A stretch of 64,000 nucleotides of DNA from CAYRJD01 sp965247395 (lineage in GTDB: Bacteria > Actinomycetota > Acidimicrobiia > Acidimicrobiales > Poriferisodalaceae): NCBI GenBank assembly GCA_965247395.1, contig OZ252012.1:1426001-1490000 (forward strand), read 5' to 3'. A model generated the notes under the pieces. That model made no database searches. It saw only the letters and a list, made by a program, of their open reading frames with translations, and was not told the origin of the DNA. Below, one piece after another: positions 1 through 8,467 of the stretch; the stretch's first letter is position 1; every line of letters starts with the position of its first letter. The translations under genes and the position numbers were made by a program.

Positions 1-653
1 ACCTCGCGAGCAAGCAGAGGAAAATCCTTGCGCAACGGGTTGCCTTCGAAGTCTGTTGGCAGATAGATCGGCTGAAGGTTTGGGTGTCCGTCGAAACCGA
101 TGCCAAACATTTCGTGGGCCTCGCGCTCGTGCCAGTCGGCGCCTAAGAAAACGTCTCTAATAGTTTCGACGCTGAATGTGCCGTCTGGCGGATCAGCTAA
201 GTCGGCCTTAATGGTGAGGGTCACCTTGTGCTCGCGGGAGTGGAGGCTTAGCAACATTTGGAAACGGGTTTCTCCGCCAGCAAAGCGAAGTGTCTCTCCC
301 GCAGCGGTTGTTTTGCCGGATGCGGGGCTGTCGCCTGAATCGTCAAGCTCGGTGTATTCGTAGCGTCCTTCTGGCGCATCGCTCCAATCGATGGCCGACA
401 AAAACCCGAAATAGTCAAAGCCAGCGGTAAGCAGTTTTTGGGCACATTCACGCCAGTTGGCTATGTCGATCCGCACCCAAAGGCCTGCGCCGGGCTGCGC
501 GGCTGTCTCAACCACGGCGTCTCCGAGCAGCTGACTTAGCTCGTCGGCAACACTGGCTAGGTGTTCGGCGGTCGGCGGTCGAGTGGTGGCATCTTCGGCA
601 TTTTCACCGGCTGCCGCAGCTTCTTGCGAAGAGCTTCCATCGGGTGTGCTCAC
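1..653 (-). CDS. nuoC: NADH-quinone oxidoreductase subunit C, second copy (partial)
   Basis: This is the 30 kDa peripheral-arm subunit of complex I, which helps carry electrons toward the quinone. The reading frame is open through the left edge, so the 3' end is missing. The GTG start at 653 overlaps the nuoB2 stop as GTGA, which implies translational coupling. The first 30 or so residues are Ser/Ala/Glu-rich linker. The diagnostic NuoC block lies near the visible end and reads GADWHEREAHEMFGI, followed by a PTDFEGNPLRKDFPL stretch. It is a different protein from the NuoC at 16173-16757. It could be the N-terminal part of a NuoCD fusion, which cannot be decided here because the sequence stops. 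The family call is firm. Confidence 0.9.
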   Translation of the reverse strand, partial: MSTPDGSSSQEAAAAGENAEDATTRPPTAEHLASVADELSQLLGDAVVETAAQPGAGLWVRIDIANWRECAQKLLTAGFDYFGFLSAIDWSDAPEGRYEYTELDDSGDSPASGKTTAAGETLRFAGGETRFQMLLSLHSREHKVTLTIKADLADPPDGTFSVETIRDVFLGADWHEREAHEMFGIGFDGHPNLQPIYLPTDFEGNPLRKDFPLLARE

Positions 654-1153
654 GGTTGCACCACTATCGGTTCACCCTTCCAGCGCTCGCTCATGTCTTC
701 GGATTGGATGCGCTCTTGTAGCAGCACGATCCCTTCCAGCAGCGCTTCGGGCCGTGGTGGGCAGCCGGGCACATACACGTCCACAGGGATTATCTGGTCG
801 ACGCCTTTGGTAACCGAATAGCTGTCCCAGTAGGGGCCGCCGCAGTTGGCACACGAGCCCATTGAGATCACGTATTTGGGTTCGGGCATTTGTTCATACA
901 GCCGTCGGATGACGGGAGCCATCTTGTCGGTAACCGTGCCGGACACAACCACGAGATCGGCTTGGCGCGGGCTGGCCGGGAACGGAATAACCCCTAGGCG
1001 CATCACGTCATAGCGCGGCGAACCGAACGCGGCGCCCATTTCAATAGCGCAGCAGGCCAGTCCCCACTGATATACCCACAAAGAACGTGCTCGGCCGAAG
1101 TTGAGCAGCCATTTAAGCGGCTTGACTCTTTGGATTTTGTCGACTAGTGCCAT
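650..1153 (-). CDS. nuoB: NADH-quinone oxidoreductase subunit B, second copy
   Basis: NuoB (167 aa from this start) holds the terminal N2 4Fe-4S cluster of complex I. The cluster ligands are visible: the adjacent Cys pair in GLACCAIEM, the Cys of MGSCANCGG and the Cys of VPGCPPRPE. The frame is open to 1210, but the ATG at 1153 (MALVDK) lies 10 bases after the nuoA2 stop and fits family length better than an upstream start inside nuoA2. The GSCANCGGPYWDSY block differs from the GVCASSGGMFNNY block of the other NuoB at 16726-17367, so this is not a recent duplicate. It overlaps nuoC2 by four bases. Confidence 0.93.
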   Translation of the reverse strand: MALVDKIQRVKPLKWLLNFGRARSLWVYQWGLACCAIEMGAAFGSPRYDVMRLGVIPFPASPRQADLVVVSGTVTDKMAPVIRRLYEQMPEPKYVISMGSCANCGGPYWDSYSVTKGVDQIIPVDVYVPGCPPRPEALLEGIVLLQERIQSEDMSERWKGEPIVVQP

Positions 1154-1163
1154 GCGGTTTCGC

Positions 1164-1529
1164 TCAAACCCATCTAAGTACGTCTTTACGCCAAGCGTAA
1201 AACAGGCCAAGAGCCAGGATGAAAATGAATATTGCCATCTCGACTAGGCCGAACACGCCGTAGGCCTCGAGTCGTGTTGCCCAGGGAAATATAAAAACCG
1301 CTTCAACGTCGAACAACACGAACAGCACCGCAAACACGTAGTAGCGGATCTGGCTTTGCGTCCAGTCGCTGCCCACCGGGTCTACTCCACTTTCGTAGGC
1401 GATGAGTTTTTGTCTTGTGGGGTGTTGTGGTCGCAGCAGGCGGGCGATGCCGAGCATGGCTCCAGCCATTGCAACTGCCGCAGCACCGAATATGGCGACA
1501 GTTAGATAGCTGCGAAGGAAATCGGACAC
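1164..1529 (-). CDS. nuoA: NADH-quinone oxidoreductase subunit A, second copy
   Basis: NuoA is a small membrane subunit at the junction between the membrane and peripheral arms. The 121-residue protein has the expected three membrane segments (about residues 8-28, 62-82 and 90-111). It carries the family signature YESGVDPVGSDW followed by the FDVEAVFIFPWA segment with its conserved acidic residues. A 66-base gap separates it from the end of nuoN, the largest gap in the nuo run, so a promoter or processing site for the second set could lie there. It begins a second A-B-C series that leaves the window at base 1. Confidence 0.92.
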   Translation of the reverse strand: MSDFLRSYLTVAIFGAAAVAMAGAMLGIARLLRPQHPTRQKLIAYESGVDPVGSDWTQSQIRYYVFAVLFVLFDVEAVFIFPWATRLEAYGVFGLVEMAIFIFILALGLFYAWRKDVLRWV

Positions 1530-1595
1530 AAGGGCAAACGCTAGTCAGCGCGGGTTAGTAGAACTAGAAATTCGGGCTGGTGGATCATGCCATTG

Positions 1596-3194
1596 CTAGC
1601 TGAATGAAAAGAGCGAAACGGCATCTGTTGTGAAGTCAATGAGAAACTGTGGGACGACGCCTGCTACCAGCGTGATGCCAACGAACCCGAACAGGGCGAG
1701 GCAAGCTGTGAGCGGGACTTGAGTCGGCAAAACGCTAGCGGAGTCTGCTTCGCTAGTGGACCCTGTCTCACTTACAGTCTCACTTACACCGGCTTCATTG
1801 CCTTCATCGGTGGTGGTGTACATCGCTAGCACGACTCGCAGGTAGGCAAAAGCCGAAACAACCGCGGTCAGCATCGCGACTACCGCCAGCACATAGCCGC
1901 CCTCGTTCACAGCTGCGGCGATCACCTGAAATTTGCCAATGAACCCGGAGGTGAGCGGGACACCGGCTTGCGCCAGCAAAAGCACGGTGAAGGTGAGCGT
2001 TAGCACGGGGTGTTGGCGGGCGAGCCCGGTGAAGTTCGACAGGTCGTGCCGCGACCAAGCGTTTTGCGATGAGGCTTGTTGATACTGGGCTGGCCGCTCT
2101 ACGGGCGTGCTCATCAGGGCTAGCACGGCGAAACTGCCCAGCGTTATAAACGAATACGTGAACAAATAAAACAGCGCTGCGGCGGCACCTTGCTCCGAAG
2201 CTGCCTGCACCCCGATCAAAGCGAATCCGGCGTGACTGATTGACGAAAATGCCAGCATCCGCTTCACGTCGTTTTGGCGGATAGCTAGCACCGCTCCAAC
2301 CGCCAGCGTTGCGAATGTGAGACCGATAAGCACGGGCGTCCAAGACACCGTGTGCTGGCCAAATCCGACAAACAGCACTCGCATCAGCGCCGCAAACCCT
2401 GCCGCTTTGACAATCGAAGCCAGGTAGCCAGCAATGGGGCTGGGCGCGCCCTGGTAGACGTCGGGTGCCCACATATGAAACGGCGCCGCGGCAATTTTGA
2501 ATGCGAGCCCGACCAACAGCAAGGCAATGCCCGCTAGCAACAGTTGTTCGTCAAGCAGCACGTATGTGTTGAGGAACGCGCCGATTTCGGAAAGGTTGGT
2601 GGTGCCGGTGGCCCCATAAACAAGTGCGATGCCGTATAGAAAAAACGCTGAGCTGAGCGCGCCGAGTACGAAGTATTTGATGGCGGACTCGCGGGAGTCT
2701 TCGCGGCGAAGGTGCAGCGCGATCATCACGTAGAGCGCAATCGACAGCGTCTCTAACCCCAAGAACAAAACAATCAGGTCGTTGGCGGAGGCCATCACGA
2801 TGGCGCCTGCTGCGGAGATGAGCAGAAGGCCGGCTAGCTCCGGAGCTACTAACTGGTGTCGCTTGACGTAGTCGTGGCTTACCAGTGCGGTGCCAAACAC
2901 GCCGAGCCCGATAAGCACGGTAAAAAACAACGAGAACCCGTCGATCCCAAAGGCGTCGTTAAGAGTGGTGCGAGCGCCGTTGTTTTGCACGTCAGCCCAA
3001 AGGATCAGCCCGACGACGACAATGGCGGCACCAGCGGCCATCGTGAGAACGGTTGAGAAGCCTGTGGCAACGGGGCGCCGAACCAGCGCGGTAGCTAGCA
3101 GAACGAACAACGCCACCGAGAGCAGGATGATCTGCGGGGCGAGCGCCCACCAATCAACGAGTGGCGAAACGAAGACGCCTGGTTGATCACTCAT
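1596..3194 (-). CDS. nuoN: NADH-quinone oxidoreductase subunit N
   Basis: NuoN is one of the three antiporter-like proton-pumping subunits of complex I. The frame is open further upstream, but ATG at 3194 (MSDQPGVF) overlaps the nuoM stop by eight bases and gives the normal length (532 aa), so I take that start. About fourteen hydrophobic segments are present. The lysine-containing antiporter-core blocks are recognisable, such as GLAFKIAAAPFHMWAPDVYQ and the RMLAFSSISHAG stretch. A short Ser/Glu/Thr-rich loop (VSETVSETGSTSEADS) interrupts the protein near the C-terminus, in keeping with the linker insertions seen in neighbouring subunits. It is the last gene of the main nuo set. Confidence 0.95.
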   Translation of the reverse strand: MSDQPGVFVSPLVDWWALAPQIILLSVALFVLLATALVRRPVATGFSTVLTMAAGAAIVVVGLILWADVQNNGARTTLNDAFGIDGFSLFFTVLIGLGVFGTALVSHDYVKRHQLVAPELAGLLLISAAGAIVMASANDLIVLFLGLETLSIALYVMIALHLRREDSRESAIKYFVLGALSSAFFLYGIALVYGATGTTNLSEIGAFLNTYVLLDEQLLLAGIALLLVGLAFKIAAAPFHMWAPDVYQGAPSPIAGYLASIVKAAGFAALMRVLFVGFGQHTVSWTPVLIGLTFATLAVGAVLAIRQNDVKRMLAFSSISHAGFALIGVQAASEQGAAAALFYLFTYSFITLGSFAVLALMSTPVERPAQYQQASSQNAWSRHDLSNFTGLARQHPVLTLTFTVLLLAQAGVPLTSGFIGKFQVIAAAVNEGGYVLAVVAMLTAVVSAFAYLRVVLAMYTTTDEGNEAGVSETVSETGSTSEADSASVLPTQVPLTACLALFGFVGITLVAGVVPQFLIDFTTDAVSLFSFS

Positions 3195-4842
3195 GGTCGG
3201 CGGTCCCTGTGGCTCTATTAGCAGGGCTGTTTTGGTCGGTGCGGTTCTCTTCGTTTGCAGAGCCTTTGTTGGCAGGGTCGTCAAGGTCGTGGCTATGTGT
3301 ATTGGGTGTCTTGGAGAGCACGACCGGCGCGGGCGACTCAAAGTCTGAATGCTCCACGATGTGCGCTACTAGAGCTTCAACGGCCGGTTCGATCCGGTCA
3401 AGCACCGGCTTGGGATAGACACCCAGTGCCACTATCGCCACCACGAACGGAGCCAGCACTAGACGCTCTTTGAGGCGTAAATCGGGCGTTACAAGGTCAT
3501 TCGCGGTTGGTTTGCCGTGGAATACGCGCTGGTACGCCCACAGCAGATACACCGCAGCCAAGATCACACCTGACGCTGCTACCACGGTCCACCAGCGACG
3601 AGTGTCAAACGAGCCGATCAAGATCATGAACTCGCCGACAAACCCGTTCAGCCCGGGCACGCCGATCGATGCCAGCATCACCACGGTGAACACGCCGGCA
3701 TAGACCGGAGCCGAGCTTTGGATGCCAGCCAACTCGGAAATCTCGCGAGTTTTGCGTCGCTCGTAAAGCATTCCCACCAGCAAGAACAACGCGCCTGTGA
3801 TGATGCCGTGGTTGATCATCTGCAAGACGGATCCGCTGAGGCTTTGGTTGGTGAAGGCGAACAGGCCCAGCACGATGAAGCCCATGTGTGCCACCGAGGA
3901 ATATGCCACTAGTCGCTTTAGGTCGCGTTGCATAGCGGCGGTGATTGCGCCCCAGAGCACACCGACCGTGCCGATCGTTACCAGCACCGGTGCAAACCAG
4001 ACCGAGGCCTCCGGGAACAGGTAGATCCCAAAACGCAGCAAGCCGTAGGTGCCTAGCTTGAGCATGATCGCTGCCAGCACGACCGAGCCTGCGGTGGGTG
4101 CTTCGGTGTGCGCATCGGGCAACCAGGTGTGTAACGGAACGGCTGGGATTTTGATGAGAAAGGCGATCGCAAACGCCACGAAACACAAACGAGCGGTGTT
4201 GGTGGCAAGACCTTGTGTGGTGGCTAGCTCAATGAGATTGAAGGTGATGCCTGTGCCAGTACCAGCAGGGCCAGCACCACTGCCGAGTATCGCCACGGCG
4301 ATGATTCCGACCAGCAAAAACGCCGAGCCAGCCATCGTGTAGAGAAAAAACTTTGTGGCGGCGTAACGGCGATTGGCGTAGCCCCAGCCGGCGATGAGCA
4401 TGTACATCGGCACCAGCACCACTTCAAACATGATGAAGAAAAGGAACAGATCCAGCGACACGAACGCACCGATAGAGGCGGCTTGCAGCAGCAGCATCCA
4501 GGCCGTGTAGGGCTTGGGATCGCGGTGCGGTTTGACGGCGACTAGCGCCAGAGGAATAATCAGCCCGGTGAGAACAACCAGCCACAGTGAGATGCCGTCG
4601 ATGCCAACGTGCCAGGAGATGCCGAGCGATGGGATCCAGGACTGACTGGTTTGGAACTGGAATCCGGCTTCGGTGGCGTCAAACTGGATTGCGGTGTAGA
4701 TCGCTAAGGCACCGGTGGCCGTTGCGAACAAGGTGCCGACGGGTCGGGTGTAATCAAACTGTCGCCGCGGAAGCAGGGCGACTACTACTGCGCCAACAGC
4801 AGGCAACAAGATGAGTGCGTTAAGCAGCGGGAAGCTGGTCAT
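3187..4842 (-). CDS. nuoM: NADH-quinone oxidoreductase subunit M
   Basis: NuoM is the second antiporter-like proton-channel subunit. The 551-residue protein has about fourteen membrane segments and shows the family core: the MFEVVLVPMYMLIAGWG block with its essential Glu, KIPAVPLHTWLPDAHTEAP, and KRLVAYSSVAHMGF. The start overlaps the nuoL stop as ATGA. The last 50 or so residues are an unusual hydrophilic extension rich in Asn, Asp, Pro and Thr after the final helix. It is not part of the conserved fold and resembles the low-complexity tails of NuoH and CtaD in this window. Confidence 0.96.
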   Translation of the reverse strand: MTSFPLLNALILLPAVGAVVVALLPRRQFDYTRPVGTLFATATGALAIYTAIQFDATEAGFQFQTSQSWIPSLGISWHVGIDGISLWLVVLTGLIIPLALVAVKPHRDPKPYTAWMLLLQAASIGAFVSLDLFLFFIMFEVVLVPMYMLIAGWGYANRRYAATKFFLYTMAGSAFLLVGIIAVAILGSGAGPAGTGTGITFNLIELATTQGLATNTARLCFVAFAIAFLIKIPAVPLHTWLPDAHTEAPTAGSVVLAAIMLKLGTYGLLRFGIYLFPEASVWFAPVLVTIGTVGVLWGAITAAMQRDLKRLVAYSSVAHMGFIVLGLFAFTNQSLSGSVLQMINHGIITGALFLLVGMLYERRKTREISELAGIQSSAPVYAGVFTVVMLASIGVPGLNGFVGEFMILIGSFDTRRWWTVVAASGVILAAVYLLWAYQRVFHGKPTANDLVTPDLRLKERLVLAPFVVAIVALGVYPKPVLDRIEPAVEALVAHIVEHSDFESPAPVVLSKTPNTHSHDLDDPANKGSANEENRTDQNSPANRATGTADHE

Positions 4843-6899
4843 AGGCCGGCTCGCAGTACCAGCCAGATCACCAGCGTTACCGCTCCGATGGCGATCGCGG
4901 CGGCATAATGACGCAGATAACCCGATTGTGGGCGGCGCAGGATTTCACCGAGTCGCGCAATCAGCCAGGCAACTCCGTTGACCGCTCCGTCTACAAAGCG
5001 AGCGTCGGCCTTGGCGGCTGCTTCGAAGCTGGCGGTGCCCGGACCAGCGACAGTGCGGCTGACGGCGTAGTCCACATACATGGCGTGTTCGAGCACCGCT
5101 GGCTCTAGGTGTTTTGTGCTTATTCGTCGGTACAGCCAGGCGGCCATCGCAATAGCAATGCCGATGAGTGCCGCGACGATCGAGATCACCGCCAGGATGA
5201 CCTTGGTAGAGGTGCTTGACACAAACTGATGCGGGTGAGCGAAGATCGGCTCTAAAAAGTGCTCCAGCACCAGCCAGTCGCCCACCAGCGGCAGGTTGAT
5301 GACGCCAGCGACCATTGCGGCGATAGCTAGCAGCACCAAGGGCACGGTCATGGTGGCGGGAGACTCATGCGGTCTAGGTAGCTGCGGTATGGGTGGCTGC
5401 GGTGCGGGTGGCTGCGTTGTGGGTGGCTCTTCGGCTGGCTCGCTAGCAGCGTCAGGAGTTTCTGGCTCACTCAGCGATGCTCCTGGCTGTGCGCCTGCTT
5501 GTTCGGCTGCCTGTGCGCCTAGCTGTGCACTTACTTGTGCGGGGGTTTGATCCCAGCGCGACTGGCCGAAGAACACCAAGAACGTCTGCCTACTCATGTA
5601 ATACGCCGTCAACAGGGCCGTTACCAGCCCGACCGCCCAGAGCAGCGGGCCGATCGTGCCCTGCTCCCACGCCGCTAGCAAGATTTCGTCCTTTGACCAG
5701 AAGCCCGAAAACGGTGGCACGCCAGCGATCGCCAGCCAGCCGACGATGAACGTGCCAGCGGTGATCGGCATCACTAGTCGCAACGCACCCATTTGTCGCA
5801 TGTCTTGACGGTCGCCCATGCCGTGAATGACCGACCCGGCACCGAGAAATAGCAGCCCCTTGAAAAACGCATGCGTGATGACGTGGAAAATCGCTGCCAC
5901 GTACGCGCCGGAGCCGATCGCTAAGAACATGTAGCCGAGCTGGCTGATGGTGGAGTAGGCCAGCACGCGTTTGATGTCGTGCTGAGACACCGCCGCTAGT
6001 GCGGCAAACAAAGCGGTAGCAGCACCGATGATGGCGATGATCAGCAACGCATCGTCGGTGAGCACGGCGTTCATTCGCACCAGCAAGTACACGCCGGCGG
6101 TAACCATCGTGGCTGCGTGCACCATCGCCGATACCGGCGTGGGGCCTTCCATGGCGTCGGGTAGCCAGACGTATAGAGGCAGCTGCGCGGATTTTCCGGC
6201 TGCAGCCAGCATCAGTAGCAAAGCGACTGCGGTGGCGGTGGTGTTAGCGAGAGCGGGGGCTACCTCGGCTATTTCGGTGTAGTTGAGAGTGCCAGCCGAG
6301 GTCCACAGCAAGAACATGGCGATCATGAATCCGAAGTCGCCGATGCGGTTGGTGATAAACGCCTTTTGGCCGGCCACCGCTGCGGTTGAACGTTCGTGCC
6401 AGAACGAGATAAGTAGGTAAGAGCAGGTGCCGACGCCCTCCCAACCGAGAAAGGTGAGCACAAGGTTGTCTGCCAGCACTAGCACCAGCATCGAGAACAA
6501 GAACAAGTTGAGGTAGATGAAAAACTTGGAGTAGCGAGGGTCGCCGTGCATGTAGCCGACGGAATAAAGATGTATGAGCGTGCTGACGCCGGTAACAAAC
6601 AACGCCATCGTCATTGACAGGCTGTCCACCAAGAACGCTGCGTCTATTTGCAGAGCGCCCGTTGGCACCCACTCAAACAGCGTTTGAGTGAAATCTCGGT
6701 TGGTGGTGCCAGCGGCGGTGATCGTCGTGGGCGTATCGAGCAGGCCGACAAAAACAACGATGGTGGTAACGAACGAGCCCGCAGACAATCCAGTGGCTAG
6801 CCAGCCGGCGCGCGGTTCGCCAAGGGCGCGACCGAAGAGCAACAGCACTACAAAGCCCGCCAGTGGCATTGCGGGAATTAGCCAGACGAGTTCAGTCAT
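4839..6899 (-). CDS. nuoL: NADH-quinone oxidoreductase subunit L
   Basis: NuoL is the distal proton-pumping subunit with the long lateral helix. The 686-residue product shows the N-terminal NuoL signature (YMHGDPRYSKFFIYLNLF), the FLGWEGVGTCSYLLISFW block and the lysine/His channel core SAQLPLYVWLPDAMEGPTP. Near residues 460-520 there is a long hydrophilic insertion made of Gln/Ala/Pro/Glu runs, including repeated PQPP-like units, between membrane helices. This is unusual for the family. The start shares one base with the nuoK stop (TAATG), so the two are probably coupled. Confidence 0.96.
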   Translation of the reverse strand: MTELVWLIPAMPLAGFVVLLLFGRALGEPRAGWLATGLSAGSFVTTIVVFVGLLDTPTTITAAGTTNRDFTQTLFEWVPTGALQIDAAFLVDSLSMTMALFVTGVSTLIHLYSVGYMHGDPRYSKFFIYLNLFLFSMLVLVLADNLVLTFLGWEGVGTCSYLLISFWHERSTAAVAGQKAFITNRIGDFGFMIAMFLLWTSAGTLNYTEIAEVAPALANTTATAVALLLMLAAAGKSAQLPLYVWLPDAMEGPTPVSAMVHAATMVTAGVYLLVRMNAVLTDDALLIIAIIGAATALFAALAAVSQHDIKRVLAYSTISQLGYMFLAIGSGAYVAAIFHVITHAFFKGLLFLGAGSVIHGMGDRQDMRQMGALRLVMPITAGTFIVGWLAIAGVPPFSGFWSKDEILLAAWEQGTIGPLLWAVGLVTALLTAYYMSRQTFLVFFGQSRWDQTPAQVSAQLGAQAAEQAGAQPGASLSEPETPDAASEPAEEPPTTQPPAPQPPIPQLPRPHESPATMTVPLVLLAIAAMVAGVINLPLVGDWLVLEHFLEPIFAHPHQFVSSTSTKVILAVISIVAALIGIAIAMAAWLYRRISTKHLEPAVLEHAMYVDYAVSRTVAGPGTASFEAAAKADARFVDGAVNGVAWLIARLGEILRRPQSGYLRHYAAAIAIGAVTLVIWLVLRAGL

Positions 6900-7213
6900 T
6901 AGTTACGCAGGCTGGATAGTTCGTCGGCATTGGCGGTGGGTCTGCGCCTGAGCACAGCCAGCACCAGGCCTAGGCCGACTACTACTTCGGCCGCCGCTAC
7001 TACCAGCACAAACAGGACGACGGTTTGTCCGCCGACGTCATCGAGCTGGCGGGCGAAGGCGACGAAGGTGAGGTTGACGCCGTTCAGCATTAGCTCGACG
7101 CACATCAGCAGCACCACCGGATTTCGGCGTATCAGCACGCCTATACCGCCGATTACGAAAATGAGTGCGCCCAGCACTAGGTACCAGCTGGTGGTTACTT
7201 CGAGGCCAGCCAT
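6899..7213 (-). CDS. nuoK: NADH-quinone oxidoreductase subunit K
   Basis: NuoK is a small three-helix membrane subunit. The 104-residue protein carries the characteristic RNPVVLLMCVELMLNGVNL block with its conserved membrane Glu, and the second Glu in AAAEVVVGLGL. Its ATG shares a base with the nuoJ stop (TGATG), and its own stop shares a base with the nuoL start. This tight chaining is typical of nuo operons. Nothing unusual is seen. Confidence 0.95.
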   Translation of the reverse strand: MAGLEVTTSWYLVLGALIFVIGGIGVLIRRNPVVLLMCVELMLNGVNLTFVAFARQLDDVGGQTVVLFVLVVAAAEVVVGLGLVLAVLRRRPTANADELSSLRN

Positions 7214-7827
7214 CAGCTGGTTGTTTCTGTGGGGGCGGTGGAGTTGTTGGGATTAGTGGAGTTGTTGTGGGCGGTGGAGTCGCTATCGGAGCCAGTGGTG
7301 TCGGCCTTGGATTGGCGGGCAAGGACGACAGTTCCCACCACGGCGACCACTAGCAACAGCGAGGTGAGTTCAAAGGCGTAGAGATAATCAGAGAACAGCG
7401 AGTGTCCAAGCGAGGCGGTGCTGGAATAGCCACCAGTGCTAGGCAACACTCCGCCGACTGAGCGCAGCCCGGTGGCTGGGTTGTCGACCAGTGAAATAGC
7501 GCCAGCCATTACCACCAGAGCGCCAAGCCCGAAGCCGAAAGCGGCCCAGAGCTGAAAGCGCAGCGCTCTGAAATGCATGGGAGTGGTGCGGTCCACGCCG
7601 AGCAGCATGATGACGAACAAGAACAGCACGACCACTGCGCCCGCGTAAACGATTACCTGCACTGCGGCCAGAAAGTGAGCGTCTTGAGCGACAAACAGCA
7701 CTGCTACTGCGAACAACGTCATCACCAGCATCAGGGCCGAGTGGACTGCGTTGCGAGATAGCACCACGCCAAGCGCGCCCGTTAGGGCTCCAGCCGCCGC
7801 AATAACAAAGACGATGAGATCAATCAC
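7213..7827 (-). CDS. nuoJ: NADH-quinone oxidoreductase subunit J
   Basis: NuoJ is a membrane subunit next to NuoK and NuoH. The 204-residue protein has about five hydrophobic segments and the family core AVQVIVYAGAVVVLFLFVIMLLGVD near residues 55-80. The C-terminal 25 residues are a Ser/Thr/Asn-rich hydrophilic tail with repeated NNST units, which is not conserved in the family. The gene starts nine bases after the nuoI stop region and overlaps nuoK by one base. Confidence 0.94.
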   Translation of the reverse strand: MIDLIVFVIAAAGALTGALGVVLSRNAVHSALMLVMTLFAVAVLFVAQDAHFLAAVQVIVYAGAVVVLFLFVIMLLGVDRTTPMHFRALRFQLWAAFGFGLGALVVMAGAISLVDNPATGLRSVGGVLPSTGGYSSTASLGHSLFSDYLYAFELTSLLLVVAVVGTVVLARQSKADTTGSDSDSTAHNNSTNPNNSTAPTETTS

Positions 7828-7836
7828 GGAAATCGA

Positions 7837-8457
7837 TCACGTGGAGCTGTCGGGGTCTGTCAGGTCTTGTTCTGCGTGTTGGCCTTGCTCTGGTGCGCGC
7901 ACTCCGTAGCCCAGCTCGCCGCTCCAGCCGACATGTCCTTCATAGTCGGGGTTACCCGAAGGCGAAGTAGCTCGCATCCACGCTGAGGTGTGCTCATCGT
8001 CGTTTTCGTGCCACAGTTCCCACGGCTGCTGGCGAGGTCGGCCTTCATCGTCGGTTAGCAGTTCTTCTTTGGTGTAGACGGCGTCGCTGCGGTTGGAGAA
8101 GCTGAACTCAAACAGCTTTGACTCGGTGATGGCTTCGGTGGGGCATGCCTCAACGCACAGGTCGCAATGGATGCAGCGCAGATAGTTGATTTCGTAGACG
8201 TAGCCGTAGCGTTCACCTGGTGAGATGGGCTGGCTGGGGTCGTTGTCTGCACCGCGCACGTAGATGCAGTTGGCCGGGCAGACCGCCGCGCAGAGCTCGC
8301 AGCCGATGCATTTTTCCATGCCGTCGGGGTAACGGTTAAGCACATGGCGGCCGTGAAAGCGGGGCGGCTTGGGGCGCTTGACGGTGGGATATTCGGTGGT
8401 AACGCGCTCTTCGAAGAGTTTGCCAAAGGTGACCTTGAATCCGTCTAAATAGCCCAT
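7837..8457 (-). CDS. nuoI: NADH-quinone oxidoreductase subunit I
   Basis: NuoI is the 8Fe ferredoxin-like subunit carrying clusters N6a and N6b. The frame is open upstream across the end of nuoH, but ATG at 8457 (MGYLDGFKVTF) is 10 bases after the nuoH stop and gives the normal 206-residue size. The two 4Fe-4S motifs are complete: CIGCELCAAVCP and CIHCDLCVEACP. The C-terminal 60 or so residues, including the HENDDEHTSAW part, are a hydrophilic extension seen in actinobacterial NuoI proteins. Confidence 0.96.
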   Translation of the reverse strand: MGYLDGFKVTFGKLFEERVTTEYPTVKRPKPPRFHGRHVLNRYPDGMEKCIGCELCAAVCPANCIYVRGADNDPSQPISPGERYGYVYEINYLRCIHCDLCVEACPTEAITESKLFEFSFSNRSDAVYTKEELLTDDEGRPRQQPWELWHENDDEHTSAWMRATSPSGNPDYEGHVGWSGELGYGVRAPEQGQHAEQDLTDPDSST

Positions 8458-8467
8458 TGCATTACCT

